Positions 56,901 through 64,000 of a stretch of DNA of 64,000 nt are shown piece by piece. A program made the translations under genes and the position numbers. Source of the DNA: Streptomyces tsukubensis. Its GTDB lineage: Bacteria > Actinomycetota > Actinomycetes > Streptomycetales > Streptomycetaceae. Location of the stretch: NCBI RefSeq assembly GCF_003932715.1, contig NZ_CP020700.1:7524501-7588500 (forward strand), read 5' to 3'. The stretch's first letter is position 1. Every line of letters starts with the position of its first letter. The notes below the pieces were generated by a model. It saw nothing but the letters and a program-made list of their open reading frames with translations, did no database searches and was not told the DNA's origin.

Positions 56901-59900
56901 GCGGACCACACCGTGGCAGGCGCGGTCATCCTGCCCGGAGCGGCCTTCGTGGAACTCGCCGCACACGTGGGCCGCCGCTTCGGATACAGCCTGGTGGAGG
57001 AACTGACCCTCGCCGCACCACTGGTACTGCCCGGCGACGCCACCGACGACCACGCTGTGCAGCTCCGCGTCCTGGTGGGGCCCGAAGACGGCTCCGGCCG
57101 GCGCCCGGTGGAGTTCCACTCCCGCCCCGAAACCGGCACCGGCGGCGACCGGCCCTGGACCCGGCACGCGACCGGGACGGTCGGCCCGCCGGGCCCGGCC
57201 GTCGAAGCAGAACCCCCCGCCGTCCCTCCCCCGGCCGGCGCGGTCCCGCTGGACCCGGAAGAGCTGTACGCACTGCTCGAAGCCCGCGGTATCGACTACG
57301 GGCCGGCATTCCGGGGCGTCGGAGCCGTCTGGCGCAACGGGGACGAGATCATCGCCGAAGTGGCTCTGCCCCCCGGCCTGCCCCAGGCCGGGCGCGGCTT
57401 CGGAGTGCACCCGGTCCTGCTGGACGCGGCCCTGCAGACGACCGGTCTGCGCGAGCAACCCGGAACGGCCCGGTCCGGCGGCGGGGTCCCGCTGCCGTTC
57501 TCCTGGCAGAACGTCGCGATCGAACCGTCCGGCGCACCGGTGCTCCACGTCCGGCTCCGCCCCGACGGGCCCGACGCGGTCACCGTCCGGATCAGCGACC
57601 CCACAGGCCGCACGGTAGCGACGATCGGTTCACTCACCCTGCGAGCGGCGTCCCCCGATTCGCTGCGGACTCCGGCGGACTCCGTTTTCCGGCTCCGCTG
57701 GACGCCGGTCACCGCCCCCACCGGCCCGCACCCCACCACCCGCTGGGGCCTGCTCGGACAGCGGGACGACCGGCTGCTGCCCCCGGGCTTCCCCGCCGAG
57801 CCCGGGCCGGCCGCGCCCGACGCCGTACTCCTGGTCTGCCCCCAATCCGTACCGGACGGAGACGACGGACCCGAGGCGGCGCACGCTGCCGTGGCCTCGG
57901 TGCTCGCCCGGATCCGGAGCCGACTGGACGACGACACCGCCACCGGTACACCCCTGGTGGTCCTCACCCGGGGCGCGACCGGAGGGCCCGCCGGACCGCA
58001 GCAGCCGGTCGACCCCGGAGCAGCAGCCGTCTGGGGGCTGCTGCGAGCCGCCCAGCTCGAACATCCCGACCGGTTCGTCCTGCTCGACACCGACAAGCCG
58101 GACGGCCTCGGTGACGCGCTCGCCGAACTCCTCGCCACCGGCGAACCACAGGCGGCCCTGCGCGATGGCACGCTGTACGTGCCGCGGCTGGTCCGCTCCG
58201 CCGCCGACACGGCCGACACCGCGGCCCGGCCGGGCGAACAGTTCGGACCGGCCGAAGGGACGGTACTGCTGAGCGGCGGAGGCGCCCTCGCCACCGTCCT
58301 GGCACGCCATCTGGTCACCGCACACGGAGTACGCCACATCCGTCTGCTGAGCCGCCGCGGCGCCGACGCCCCCGGCACGGCGGAGCTGACGGCCGAACTC
58401 GCCGAACACGGAGCCGAGCTGATCGCCGAAAGCTGCGATGTATCGGACCGCCGGGCACTGGCCCGAGCCCTCGCGGCCGTCCCGGCCCGGCATCCGCTGT
58501 GCGCCGTGGTCCACACCGCAGGGGTGATCGACGACGGTCTGCTCCAGGGACTGACGGAGGAGCGGACCGCGGCGGTGCTCCGGCCCAAACTCGACGCCGT
58601 CTGGCATCTGGACCGGCTGACGCGCGAGGCTGACCTCTCAGCATTCGTCGTCTTCTCCTCCGCGGCAGGCATTCTGGGCAGTCCGGGCCAGGCGTCCTAC
58701 TCCGCCGCCAACGCCGCAGTCGACGCGCTCGTCGCGGAGCGCCGGCGGCTCGGACTGCCCGGCACCTCCCTGGCCTGGGGGCTCTGGGAACGGCGGAGCG
58801 GAATGACGTCCACGCTCGACGGGGCGGAACTGCGCCGCATCGACCGGCGCGGCGCGCGCGGCCTCTCCGACGCGGAAGCCATGGCCCTCCTGGACACCGT
58901 GCTCGGCACGGACGTCGCCGTACCGGACGGGACCGTACCGGACGACGCCGTACGGGACGACGCAGGCCTCCACCTCGTGGCGGGCCTCGACCTCACCGCC
59001 CGCCACGACGGGCCCGTCCATCCACTGCTGCGTCTGCTGGTACGGAGCCGCCCGCACGACGCGCCGGGAACAGCACCCGTCTCGCTGCGGAACCGGCTCG
59101 CCGCCGCCGCTCCGGACGAGCGGGAGGAGATCCTGCGCGAACTCGTCGTCACACAGGCCGCGGAAGTACTCGGCCACACCGAATCCGGGGCACTGTCCGC
59201 AATGGTCCCGTTCCTCTCGGCCGGATTCGACTCCCTGACCGCGGTCGAACTGCGGAACCGTCTGGCGTCCGCCACCGGTCTGCGGCTGCGGCCCTCCGTG
59301 GTCTTCGACAGCGGGACACCGGCCGGACTCGCCGAACACCTCGCGGCCGCCGCTGCTGCCGACCCCGCCTCCCGGAGCGGAATCGCGCCCGAAACCGTGC
59401 CCGGCACCGAGCCCACCGCCCCGGATACCGCCGATGTGGACCCGGTGAGCATCCTGTTCCGCCGCGCCTGCGCACTCGGCCGCACCGACGACGGCATCGC
59501 CCTGCTCAAGACCACCTCCGCACTACGGCCCGCGTTCCCCAGCGGCGACGCCCTCGCGGCGGCAGGAGGCGGGCCGCGGCTGCTGCACCTCGGCGAGCGC
59601 GAGGGAGCCCCGGTGATCGTCTGCTTCGGCTCGGTGGTAGCCCTCGGCGGGGCCCACCAGTACGCGCGCTTCGCCGCCCGTTTCCGGGAGAATTACGCCG
59701 TATATGCCCTGGACGCGCCGGGGTTCACCCCCGAGGAGGAACTGCCCGCCGATATGGCCGCGCTGCTGACCTTCCAGGCGGCGACGCTGCTCCGGGAACT
59801 GCCCGGACGCACCCTCGTGCTGGTCGGCTCCTCCTCCGGCGGGACGCTCGCCCACGGGGTGGCCGCCGAACTGGAGCGACGCGGCGAGGGCCCGGCTGCC

Positions 59901-60329
59901 GTGGTGCTCCTGGACACCTACCTCTCGGACAACCAGGGCATCACCCAGTTCAACGACGTACTGATGGGCGGAATGTTCGCCCGCGAGGACCGGGCGGCAC
60001 CGATGGACGGGACCAGGCTGACCGCGATGGGCGGCTACTTCCGCCTCCTCGACGACTGGAAGCCGCCGGAGGTCCGCGCCCCGGTGCTGCTGGTACGTGC
60101 CACGGCACCCCTGGGCACCCCGGCCGCCGAAGCCGGTGACTGGCGCTCGTCCTGGGCCGGTGCCGACGCCGTCGCCGACGTCCCCGGAGACCACTTCTCG
60201 ATCATGGAGGAGCATGTCGCGACCACCGGGGAAGCCGTTGCCGACTGGCTCCGGAGCACCGTCCGCACCCCCGAAGACACACCCGAAGAAACATCCGAAG
60301 ACCAGGGAGAGCGAAGGAGAGTCGGTTGA
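54000..60329 (+). CDS. Type I modular PKS 5: module 11 and thioesterase (BafAV-like)
   Basis: 2109-residue final subunit: docking coil, KS-AT-DH-KR-ACP-TE. Catalytic residues: KS11 Cys217, AT11 Ser662, DH11 His970, KR11 Tyr1567, ACP11 Ser1745, TE Ser1945 (GSSSG) and TE His2065 (GDHF). The ATG at 54000 follows GGAGGGAGAG at about 53980-53989. A GTG at 53946, overlapping the previous stop, is in frame and possible. AT11 carries IDYASHS, so methylmalonyl is predicted where bafilomycin uses methoxymalonyl; the product should then have a C2 methyl. KR11 has a degenerate NADPH loop. The TE should release the chain by lactonising the C15 hydroxyl onto C1. A TTA codon sits at 55494. The last four bases overlap the next gene. 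Confidence 0.95.
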   Translation: MSTDTHTDPGTGPDSHRVVEALRASLLENKRLRQENRRLVDDSAEPVAIVAMSCRYPGGVRTPEDLWELLLDERDAVSPFPADRGWDIEERYDTDPDAPGTFYVREGGILHDAAEFDAGFFGISPREALAMDPQQRLLLEASWEVLERAGINPQALRGSRTGVYTGVINSDYGARLGRVPDELEGFLGTGTIPSVASGRIAYTLGLEGPAVTLDTACSSSLVAVHLACQGLRSGDTSLALAGGVTVMSTPGIYIGFSRQRGLAPDGRSKSFSSAADGAGFGEGLGLLLLERLSDARRNGHPVLAVIRGSAVNQDGASNGLTAPNGPAQQSVIIRALDRAGLAPADVDLVEAHGTGTTLGDPIEAQAILATYGRNRPADRPLRLGSLKSNLSHTQAAAGVGGVIKAVLAMRYGVMPKTLHIDRPSPQVDWTEGAVSLLTAATPWPETGRPRRAGVSSFGVSGTNAHVVLESVPVEVPVEARGAVPGSVVWPLSGRDGAALRGQAAALAARLAAEPGLGALDVGHSLAVGRSRFAERAVVVGQDRDELLAGVESLARGISAPGVVTGGGAVSGRSVLVFPGQGSQWVGMAAGLLGESEVFAGRMAECERALSAYVDWSLTEVVRSSGSLDAVDVVQPVLWAVMVSLAEVWRSHGIVPDGVVGHSQGEVAAACVVGGLSLEDGAKVVALRSRAVVPLAGLGGMASVALSAAEVRDRITVWDGRLSVAAVNGPRSTAVSGDADAITELLEQLKTQGIRSRRIEIDYASHSAQVEEIREQLLADLDGITPTSGTLPFWSTVTGGPLDTKALDAEYWYRNLRSTVEFEETTRALLAAGHRVFVEPSPHPSLTYAVEDTAAEAGATETRVLDTLRRGEGGLRQLQLALGQAYTQGLPVDWEPLFAGTGARRVDLPTYAFQRRRYWLDALPADRDPVSAGQTAADHPLLGAAVDLPDGAGTLFTGRLSTTLHPWLADHTVAGAVILPGAAFVELAAHVGRRFGYSLVEELTLAAPLVLPGDATDDHAVQLRVLVGPEDGSGRRPVEFHSRPETGTGGDRPWTRHATGTVGPPGPAVEAEPPAVPPPAGAVPLDPEELYALLEARGIDYGPAFRGVGAVWRNGDEIIAEVALPPGLPQAGRGFGVHPVLLDAALQTTGLREQPGTARSGGGVPLPFSWQNVAIEPSGAPVLHVRLRPDGPDAVTVRISDPTGRTVATIGSLTLRAASPDSLRTPADSVFRLRWTPVTAPTGPHPTTRWGLLGQRDDRLLPPGFPAEPGPAAPDAVLLVCPQSVPDGDDGPEAAHAAVASVLARIRSRLDDDTATGTPLVVLTRGATGGPAGPQQPVDPGAAAVWGLLRAAQLEHPDRFVLLDTDKPDGLGDALAELLATGEPQAALRDGTLYVPRLVRSAADTADTAARPGEQFGPAEGTVLLSGGGALATVLARHLVTAHGVRHIRLLSRRGADAPGTAELTAELAEHGAELIAESCDVSDRRALARALAAVPARHPLCAVVHTAGVIDDGLLQGLTEERTAAVLRPKLDAVWHLDRLTREADLSAFVVFSSAAGILGSPGQASYSAANAAVDALVAERRRLGLPGTSLAWGLWERRSGMTSTLDGAELRRIDRRGARGLSDAEAMALLDTVLGTDVAVPDGTVPDDAVRDDAGLHLVAGLDLTARHDGPVHPLLRLLVRSRPHDAPGTAPVSLRNRLAAAAPDEREEILRELVVTQAAEVLGHTESGALSAMVPFLSAGFDSLTAVELRNRLASATGLRLRPSVVFDSGTPAGLAEHLAAAAAADPASRSGIAPETVPGTEPTAPDTADVDPVSILFRRACALGRTDDGIALLKTTSALRPAFPSGDALAAAGGGPRLLHLGEREGAPVIVCFGSVVALGGAHQYARFAARFRENYAVYALDAPGFTPEEELPADMAALLTFQAATLLRELPGRTLVLVGSSSGGTLAHGVAAELERRGEGPAAVVLLDTYLSDNQGITQFNDVLMGGMFAREDRAAPMDGTRLTAMGGYFRLLDDWKPPEVRAPVLLVRATAPLGTPAAEAGDWRSSWAGADAVADVPGDHFSIMEEHVATTGEAVADWLRSTVRTPEDTPEETSEDQGERRRVG
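55326..56740 (+). repeat. Module 11 AT cassette shared with module 1
   Basis: Partner of 5320-6735. A short part near 55770-55800 matches module 8 better than module 1, so the block is a mosaic. Confidence 0.8.
55494..55496 (+). promoter_or_regulatory. In-frame TTA leucine codon (possible bldA control) in PKS 5
   Basis: Second TTA codon, at the same place in the KS11-AT11 linker as the one in PKS 1. It lies inside the DNA block that modules 1 and 11 share. Confidence 0.7.
59445..60260 (+). other. Terminal thioesterase domain
   Basis: Alpha/beta-hydrolase TE at the C-terminus of PKS 5, with nucleophile motif GSSSGG (Ser1945), acid-type VVLLDTYL and catalytic His2065 in [10 protein letters not shown]. 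It marks the end of the assembly line and is the expected macrolactonising domain. Confidence 0.92.
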
Positions 60330-61264
60330 CCACGGCTGCACACGACGAACCCGATCCGCACGGCGAAACCGATCCGGACGGATGTGATCCGCGTAGCGCA
60401 CCGGCCCCACACGGCAAACCGGAAACGCGGCACGCGCTCACCGTCCTCGGAGCCGGCGTGATGGGCGTCGGCATCACCGTACTGGCCCTCGGACACGGCC
60501 TGCCGGTGCATCTGGTCGACCTGGACCGGGAGCGGCTCGACCGGGCCGTGGACCGGATCGGCGGAGAGCTCCGGCTCGCCGAGCTGATGGGAGCACTGCC
60601 GGCCGGAACTGCCCCCGGCACCCTGGTCACCGGCACCTCCGTGAAGGCCGCGGCCGACGCCACCGCTGTTATCGAGGCCGTCACCGAGAACGCGGCGACC
60701 AAGGCGGGCGTCCTGTCCGAGATCTCCGCACACATCCGGCCCGGCACCCCGCTGGTCACCAACACCTCGTCGATTCCCGTCGACGAACTGGCCGGAGCGC
60801 TGGAGCGGCCCGAGGACCTGGTCGGTACCCACTTCATGAACCCGCCCTACCTGATCGGGACCGCCGAAGTGATCCGCGGCACCAGAACCGGGGAGCACAC
60901 GATGGCCGCCGTGGCAGCACTCCTCGGAGCGCTGCGGCGGAACGCTGTCGTCGTCAGGGACGCACCGGGATTCGTCACCAGCCGCATCCTGCACCCGATG
61001 ATCAACGACGCGGCCCGGGTCGTGGAGGAGGGCACGGCGACCGCCGAAGCCGTCGACACCCTGATGCAGGGCTGTCTCGGCCATCCCACCGGACCGCTGC
61101 GCACCGCGGACCTGATCGGCATCGACAACCTCGTCGACTCCCTCACAGTGCTCCACGAGCGGACCGGCGACGACGGCTGCCGCCCCAGCGAACTGCTGCT
61201 CCGGCTGGTCCGGGAGGGCCGCCTCGGGCGCAAGTCCGGGCGCGGCTTCTACGACTACAGCTGA
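60326..61264 (+). CDS. 3-hydroxyacyl-CoA dehydrogenase family protein for methoxymalonyl-ACP (FkbK/Asm13-like)
   Basis: 312 residues with the NAD-binding Rossmann motif LGAGVMGVG (Gly42 onward), IEAVTEN, and the active-site region THFMNPP (His169) of 3-hydroxyacyl-CoA dehydrogenases, ending in [11 protein letters not shown]. In the methoxymalonyl-ACP pathway this enzyme oxidises glyceryl-ACP at the alcohol. The start is TTG at 60326, overlapping the PKS 5 stop by four bases, with GGAGAGCGAAGGAGAG just upstream. The first 33 or so residues are a low-complexity, polar extension not needed for the fold, so a later start is not excluded. It is the first of four linked extender-unit genes and is probably co-transcribed and translationally coupled with the PKS. 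Confidence 0.88.
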   Translation: MTTAAHDEPDPHGETDPDGCDPRSAPAPHGKPETRHALTVLGAGVMGVGITVLALGHGLPVHLVDLDRERLDRAVDRIGGELRLAELMGALPAGTAPGTLVTGTSVKAAADATAVIEAVTENAATKAGVLSEISAHIRPGTPLVTNTSSIPVDELAGALERPEDLVGTHFMNPPYLIGTAEVIRGTRTGEHTMAAVAALLGALRRNAVVVRDAPGFVTSRILHPMINDAARVVEEGTATAEAVDTLMQGCLGHPTGPLRTADLIGIDNLVDSLTVLHERTGDDGCRPSELLLRLVREGRLGRKSGRGFYDYS

Positions 61265-61287
61265 CGCCCCGACCGAGGAGACCGCAT

Positions 61288-61569
61288 ATGACCACCGAGA
61301 ACGCCCCGGGCACCGCCGACCCCGAGAAGGAGCTCCTGCTGTTCCTCGAAGGGCACACAGGGACGCCCTGGGAACCCGACACCGACCTGTTCCGGGCCGG
61401 CGGCCTGTCCTCCCTGTTTGCCATGCAACTGGTGGTGCACCTGGAGAAGTCCTATGCGATAGCCATCCGCGGCGCCAACCTCCGGCTGGACAATTTCCGT
61501 ACCGTACGGCAGATGGTCGCGCTGGTGGAACGCCTCCGGCAGCCCGCTTCCGGGAGCCTCGGTGGGTGA
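61288..61569 (+). CDS. Free acyl carrier protein for methoxymalonyl extender (FkbJ/Asm14-like)
   Basis: 93-residue discrete ACP. The carrier motif DLFRAGGLSSLFAMQLV places the phosphopantetheine on Ser42; the residue before it is Ser, not the Asp of most PKS ACPs, as happens in this subfamily. It should carry the three-carbon glyceryl unit while the neighbouring enzymes oxidise and O-methylate it, and then deliver methoxymalonyl to AT5. GAGGAG lies just before the ATG. The final eight bases overlap the acyl-CoA dehydrogenase gene. Confidence 0.88.
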   Translation: MTTENAPGTADPEKELLLFLEGHTGTPWEPDTDLFRAGGLSSLFAMQLVVHLEKSYAIAIRGANLRLDNFRTVRQMVALVERLRQPASGSLGG

Positions 61570-62677
61570 GGACCTGAACTCCGCCCTCACCTCGGCCACA
61601 CTCCGGATCGGAGACCTGGCGGGGGAGTGGGACCGGGACGGCGCACTCCCCCCGGACCTGCTCCACGAACTGGGCGCGGAGGGCCGGCTCTGCGCGGAAG
61701 TCGCGGAGGAGTACGGCGGCTGGGGCCTCAGCAGCATGCTCAGCGGCACGTACACCGCCCATGTGGGCAGTCTGTGCAGCTCGCTGCGGAGCGTGATGAC
61801 GTCCCAGGGCATGGCGGCCTGGACCGTACAGCGCCTCGGTACTCCGGAACAAGCGGCCGCCTACCTGCCCCGGCTGACGGGTGGCGAGCTGGCGGCCGTC
61901 GGCTTCAGCGAACCCGGAGCGGGCAGCGACCTCGCGGCGATGACGACGACCGTCCGCCGCGACGGCGGCTCGGTCGTCGTGGACGGCCACAAGAAGTGGG
62001 TGACCGCCGCCCACTACGCCGACCTGCTGGTGATCGTCGGCCGTTACGAGGACGGCGCGGCGGCCGTCGTGGTGCCCTCCGACGCACCGGGCGTCCGGAC
62101 CGAACGCATCGCGGATCCCCTCGGCTGCCGGGCAGCCGGACACGCCGACGTACACCTCGACGGGGTGCGCCTGCCCGCCGAAAGCGTCCTCGGCGGCTAC
62201 GGACTGCCGCCCGCCCTGCTCGTGACGACCGCACTGGCCTACGGGCGGATATCGGTCGCCTGGGGCTGCGTGGGCATCCTGCGGGCCTGCCTGGCGGCAG
62301 CCACCGCCCACGCCGCGGGACGCGAGCAGTTCGGCAAGCCCCTGGCCGACCACCAACTCGTCGCCGGACACCTCGCCGACCTCTTCACGGCCGAGCAGAC
62401 CGCGAGCCGGGTATGCGAGCACGCCAGCCGCTGCTGGGACGAAGGGGCACCGGACCAGGTGGTGGCGACCGTACTGGCCAAACATGTCAGCGCGACCCAG
62501 GCGGCCCGCGGCGCCGCGGCGGCCGTCCAGGTGCTGGCCTCGGCCGGAACACAGGACGGACACCCGGTGGCCCGGGCCTACCGGGACGCCAAGCTGATGG
62601 AGATCATCGAGGGCAGCAGCGAGCTCTGCCGGCTGATGCTGGCCCGGCACGCCCTCTCCCTCCCGGGACCGCTGTGA
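61562..62677 (+). CDS. Acyl-CoA dehydrogenase family enzyme for methoxymalonyl-ACP (FkbI/Asm15-like)
   Basis: 371 residues, the standard length of the flavin-dependent acyl-CoA dehydrogenase family. Motifs visible: GFSEPGAGSDLAAM near residue 118, HKKWVTAA in the middle beta-domain, REQFGKPLADHQLV near residue 256, and EIIEGSSELCRLMLARHAL at the C-terminus. In this pathway the enzyme acts on the ACP-bound three-carbon unit together with the hydroxyacyl dehydrogenase. The GTG at 61562 overlaps the ACP gene, and its TGA overlaps the start of the next gene, so the block is tightly coupled. Confidence 0.88.
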   Translation: MGEDLNSALTSATLRIGDLAGEWDRDGALPPDLLHELGAEGRLCAEVAEEYGGWGLSSMLSGTYTAHVGSLCSSLRSVMTSQGMAAWTVQRLGTPEQAAAYLPRLTGGELAAVGFSEPGAGSDLAAMTTTVRRDGGSVVVDGHKKWVTAAHYADLLVIVGRYEDGAAAVVVPSDAPGVRTERIADPLGCRAAGHADVHLDGVRLPAESVLGGYGLPPALLVTTALAYGRISVAWGCVGILRACLAAATAHAAGREQFGKPLADHQLVAGHLADLFTAEQTASRVCEHASRCWDEGAPDQVVATVLAKHVSATQAARGAAAAVQVLASAGTQDGHPVARAYRDAKLMEIIEGSSELCRLMLARHALSLPGPL

Positions 62678-63798
62678 CCGGCCCGGCAGCAGACGAACCA
62701 CGAGAGGAAGCCGTGGCCGCGACGGTCAAGTGCCTGGTCTGGGACCTGGACGACACGCTCTGGCAGGGCACCCTGCTGGAGGACGCCGAGGTCCGGCTCA
62801 CCGACGAGCTACGGAAGGTGGTCGTCGAACTGGACTCCCGCGGCATCCTGCAGTCCGTGGCCAGCCGCAACGACCACGAACACGCCTGGGCCCGGCTGGA
62901 GGCCCTCGGAATCGCCGAATACTTCGTCCTGCCGGAGATCAACTGGGGCGCCAAATCGGGATCGGTGCGCAGGATCGCCGACCGGCTCGGGTTCGCGCTC
63001 ACGACCGTCGCGTTCGTCGACGACCGGCCCGCCGAGCGCGCCGAAGTCGCCTTCCATCTGCCCGAGGTACGGTGCTATCCGGCCGAGCAGGCCCGCCGGC
63101 TGCCCGAGCTGCCGGAGTTCACCCCCGCGACCAGCACCGTCGACTCCCGGCGGCGCCGGCAGATGTACCAGGCGGGCTTCCGCCGGGAAGCGGAGCGCGC
63201 GGCGGCACCGGGATCCGACGAGCAGTTCCTGCGCTCCCTGGACCTGCGGATGCGTATCGGCCGGGCCACCGGCGACGAGCTGTCCCGGGTCGAGGAACTC
63301 ACCCTGCGCACCAGCCAGATGAACGCGACCGGAGTGCACTACCCGGATGCGGAGCTGCGCCGCCTGATCGCCGACCCGGGACACGAGGTCCTCGTGGTCA
63401 CCATGGCCGACCGGTTCGGGCCGCACGGTGCGGTCGGCGTACTGCTCCTGGAACGGCACCCGGGCCTCTGGCACCTCAAACTGCTCGCGACCTCCTGCCG
63501 TGTGATCGCCTACGGTGCGGGCTCGACCCTGCTGAACTGGCTGGCCGACACGGCCGCCCGGGCCGGGATCCACCTGGTGGCCGACTTCCGGGCCACCGAC
63601 CGCAACCGGATGATGGAGATCGCCTACCACTTCTCGGGCTTCGAGGAGGAGCCGTGCCCGTGCGCCGCGCCCCTGCCGTCGGCGCCCGAAGGAATCCAGC
63701 GACTGCACCAGGCCCCCCGGACCCGCGAGATCTCCACCACCATGCGAGTGGACGCCCCTGACCTGGAGTCGCCGGAGCAGCGGGAGCGGGCACGGTGA
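62674..63798 (+). CDS. FkbH-like HAD-family glyceryl-ACP synthase
   Basis: 374 residues. The HAD-superfamily DxDxT motif is seen as VWDLDDTLW near residue 24, followed by VASRNDHEHAW and VAFVDDRPAERAEV; the C-terminal half has the N-acyltransferase-like part typical of FkbH proteins (TSQMNATGVHY, ATSCRVIAYGAGS). The family takes 1,3-bisphosphoglycerate, removes phosphate and loads glyceryl onto the free ACP, the first step towards methoxymalonyl-ACP. The GTG at 62674 overlaps the previous stop (GTGA). A GTG at 62713, just after GAGAGGAAG, is an alternative that removes 13 residues and leaves the HAD motif whole. It is the last gene of the rightward run and converges with the O-methyltransferase. 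Confidence 0.9.
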   Translation: MTGPAADEPREEAVAATVKCLVWDLDDTLWQGTLLEDAEVRLTDELRKVVVELDSRGILQSVASRNDHEHAWARLEALGIAEYFVLPEINWGAKSGSVRRIADRLGFALTTVAFVDDRPAERAEVAFHLPEVRCYPAEQARRLPELPEFTPATSTVDSRRRRQMYQAGFRREAERAAAPGSDEQFLRSLDLRMRIGRATGDELSRVEELTLRTSQMNATGVHYPDAELRRLIADPGHEVLVVTMADRFGPHGAVGVLLLERHPGLWHLKLLATSCRVIAYGAGSTLLNWLADTAARAGIHLVADFRATDRNRMMEIAYHFSGFEEEPCPCAAPLPSAPEGIQRLHQAPRTREISTTMRVDAPDLESPEQRERAR

Positions 63799-63848
63799 CC
63801 GGTCGTGGGCGCGTGCACCTCCCGCAGCCGGCCGTGTGCGGTCGGTCC

Positions 63849-64000
63849 TCAGCGCTTCCGGGCGAGCGTGATGCCGTCGGCCATGACCAACAGCGACAGG
63901 TCCACCCGCGGATCCCCGTGCAGCACCTCGTTGAGCGCCCTGACCGCGGCGGTCTCCGGGTCCGTTGCCGCCGGGTCGGCGACCCGGCCGAAGCAGAGGG
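63849..64000 (-). CDS. O-methyltransferase, C-terminal part (FkbG/Asm17-like)
   Basis: Only the last 50 or so codons are in the window; the gene continues past the right edge. The decoded end reads [18 protein letters not shown] followed by ITLARKR and stop, the characteristic C-terminus of the class I SAM-dependent O-methyltransferases (caffeoyl-CoA/catechol type) that include the methoxymalonyl-ACP methyltransferases. It would complete the extender pathway by methylating the hydroxymalonyl-ACP oxygen. It faces the other four pathway genes from the opposite strand. A macrolide-tailoring O-methyltransferase is the alternative. Confidence 0.7.
   Translation of the reverse strand, partial: LCFGRVADPAATDPETAAVRALNEVLHGDPRVDLSLLVMADGITLARKR

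Larger units (their letters stand above)
54127..59350 (+). other. PKS module 11 (KS-AT-DH-KR-ACP), methylmalonyl, AT cassette shared with module 1
   Basis: KS11 has LDTACSSS (Cys217) and SNLSHTQ around its second active His392. AT11 [15 protein letters not shown]11 [10 protein letters not shown] (His970). KR11 keeps Tyr1567 and IDD, but its nucleotide loop reads [11 protein letters not shown]. Predicted C2-C3 double bond with C2 methyl. Confidence 0.88.

Noticed and set aside
61627..62673. Upstream extension of the FkbH frame
   Set aside because: This is the Arg/Pro-rich shadow of the acyl-CoA dehydrogenase gene; FkbH homologues begin close to the HAD motif.

Overview
The window is very GC-rich with strong G/C bias at third codon positions, frequent GTG/TTG starts and four- to eight-base gene overlaps, which points to Streptomyces or a close relative. 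Almost all of it is one type I modular polyketide synthase (PKS) locus. No rRNA, tRNA, CRISPR array or transposon was seen.

Layout. Bases 1-341 hold the 3' end of an epoxide-hydrolase-like gene. An AMP-forming acyl ligase follows on the minus strand (395-1945). A 476-base divergent intergenic region (1946-2421) probably carries promoters in both directions. Five giant PKS genes, all on the plus strand, run from 2422 to 60329. They are followed without real gaps by four small genes (60326-63798) that match the methoxymalonyl-ACP extender-unit pathway: 3-hydroxyacyl-CoA dehydrogenase, free ACP, acyl-CoA dehydrogenase and FkbH-like protein. The 3' end of an O-methyltransferase gene, probably the fifth enzyme of that pathway, enters from the right edge on the minus strand (63849-64000).

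The five PKS proteins carry a loading AT-ACP, eleven extension modules and a terminal thioesterase. Reading AT signatures and reductive domains gives: M1 methylmalonyl/KR; M2 malonyl/KR; M3 methylmalonyl, no KR; M4 methylmalonyl/KR; M5 methoxymalonyl/KR; M6 malonyl/DH-KR; M7 methylmalonyl/DH-KR; M8 methylmalonyl/DH-ER-KR; M9 methylmalonyl/KR; M10 methylmalonyl/DH-KR; M11 methylmalonyl/DH-KR, then TE. This order fits the 16-membered plecomacrolide (hygrolide) V-ATPase inhibitors: a keto group at C19 for the hemiketal, a methoxy at C14 and two dienes. The key difference from bafilomycin is module 11, whose AT is methylmalonyl-type. That predicts C2-methyl (hygrolidin/leucanicidin type) rather than C2-methoxy.

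The most interesting signal is how AT11 appears to have arisen. The module 11 AT cassette is nearly the same DNA as the module 1 cassette and even shares its rare TTA (bldA-type) leucine codon. The AT cassettes of modules 1, 4, 8, 10 and 11 share unusually T-rich, mosaic, near-identical tracts, including a 303-base stretch that reads as identical between M4 and M10. This looks like gene conversion inside the cluster, including a natural AT replacement that could have changed the product. Regulators, export and most tailoring genes must lie outside this window.
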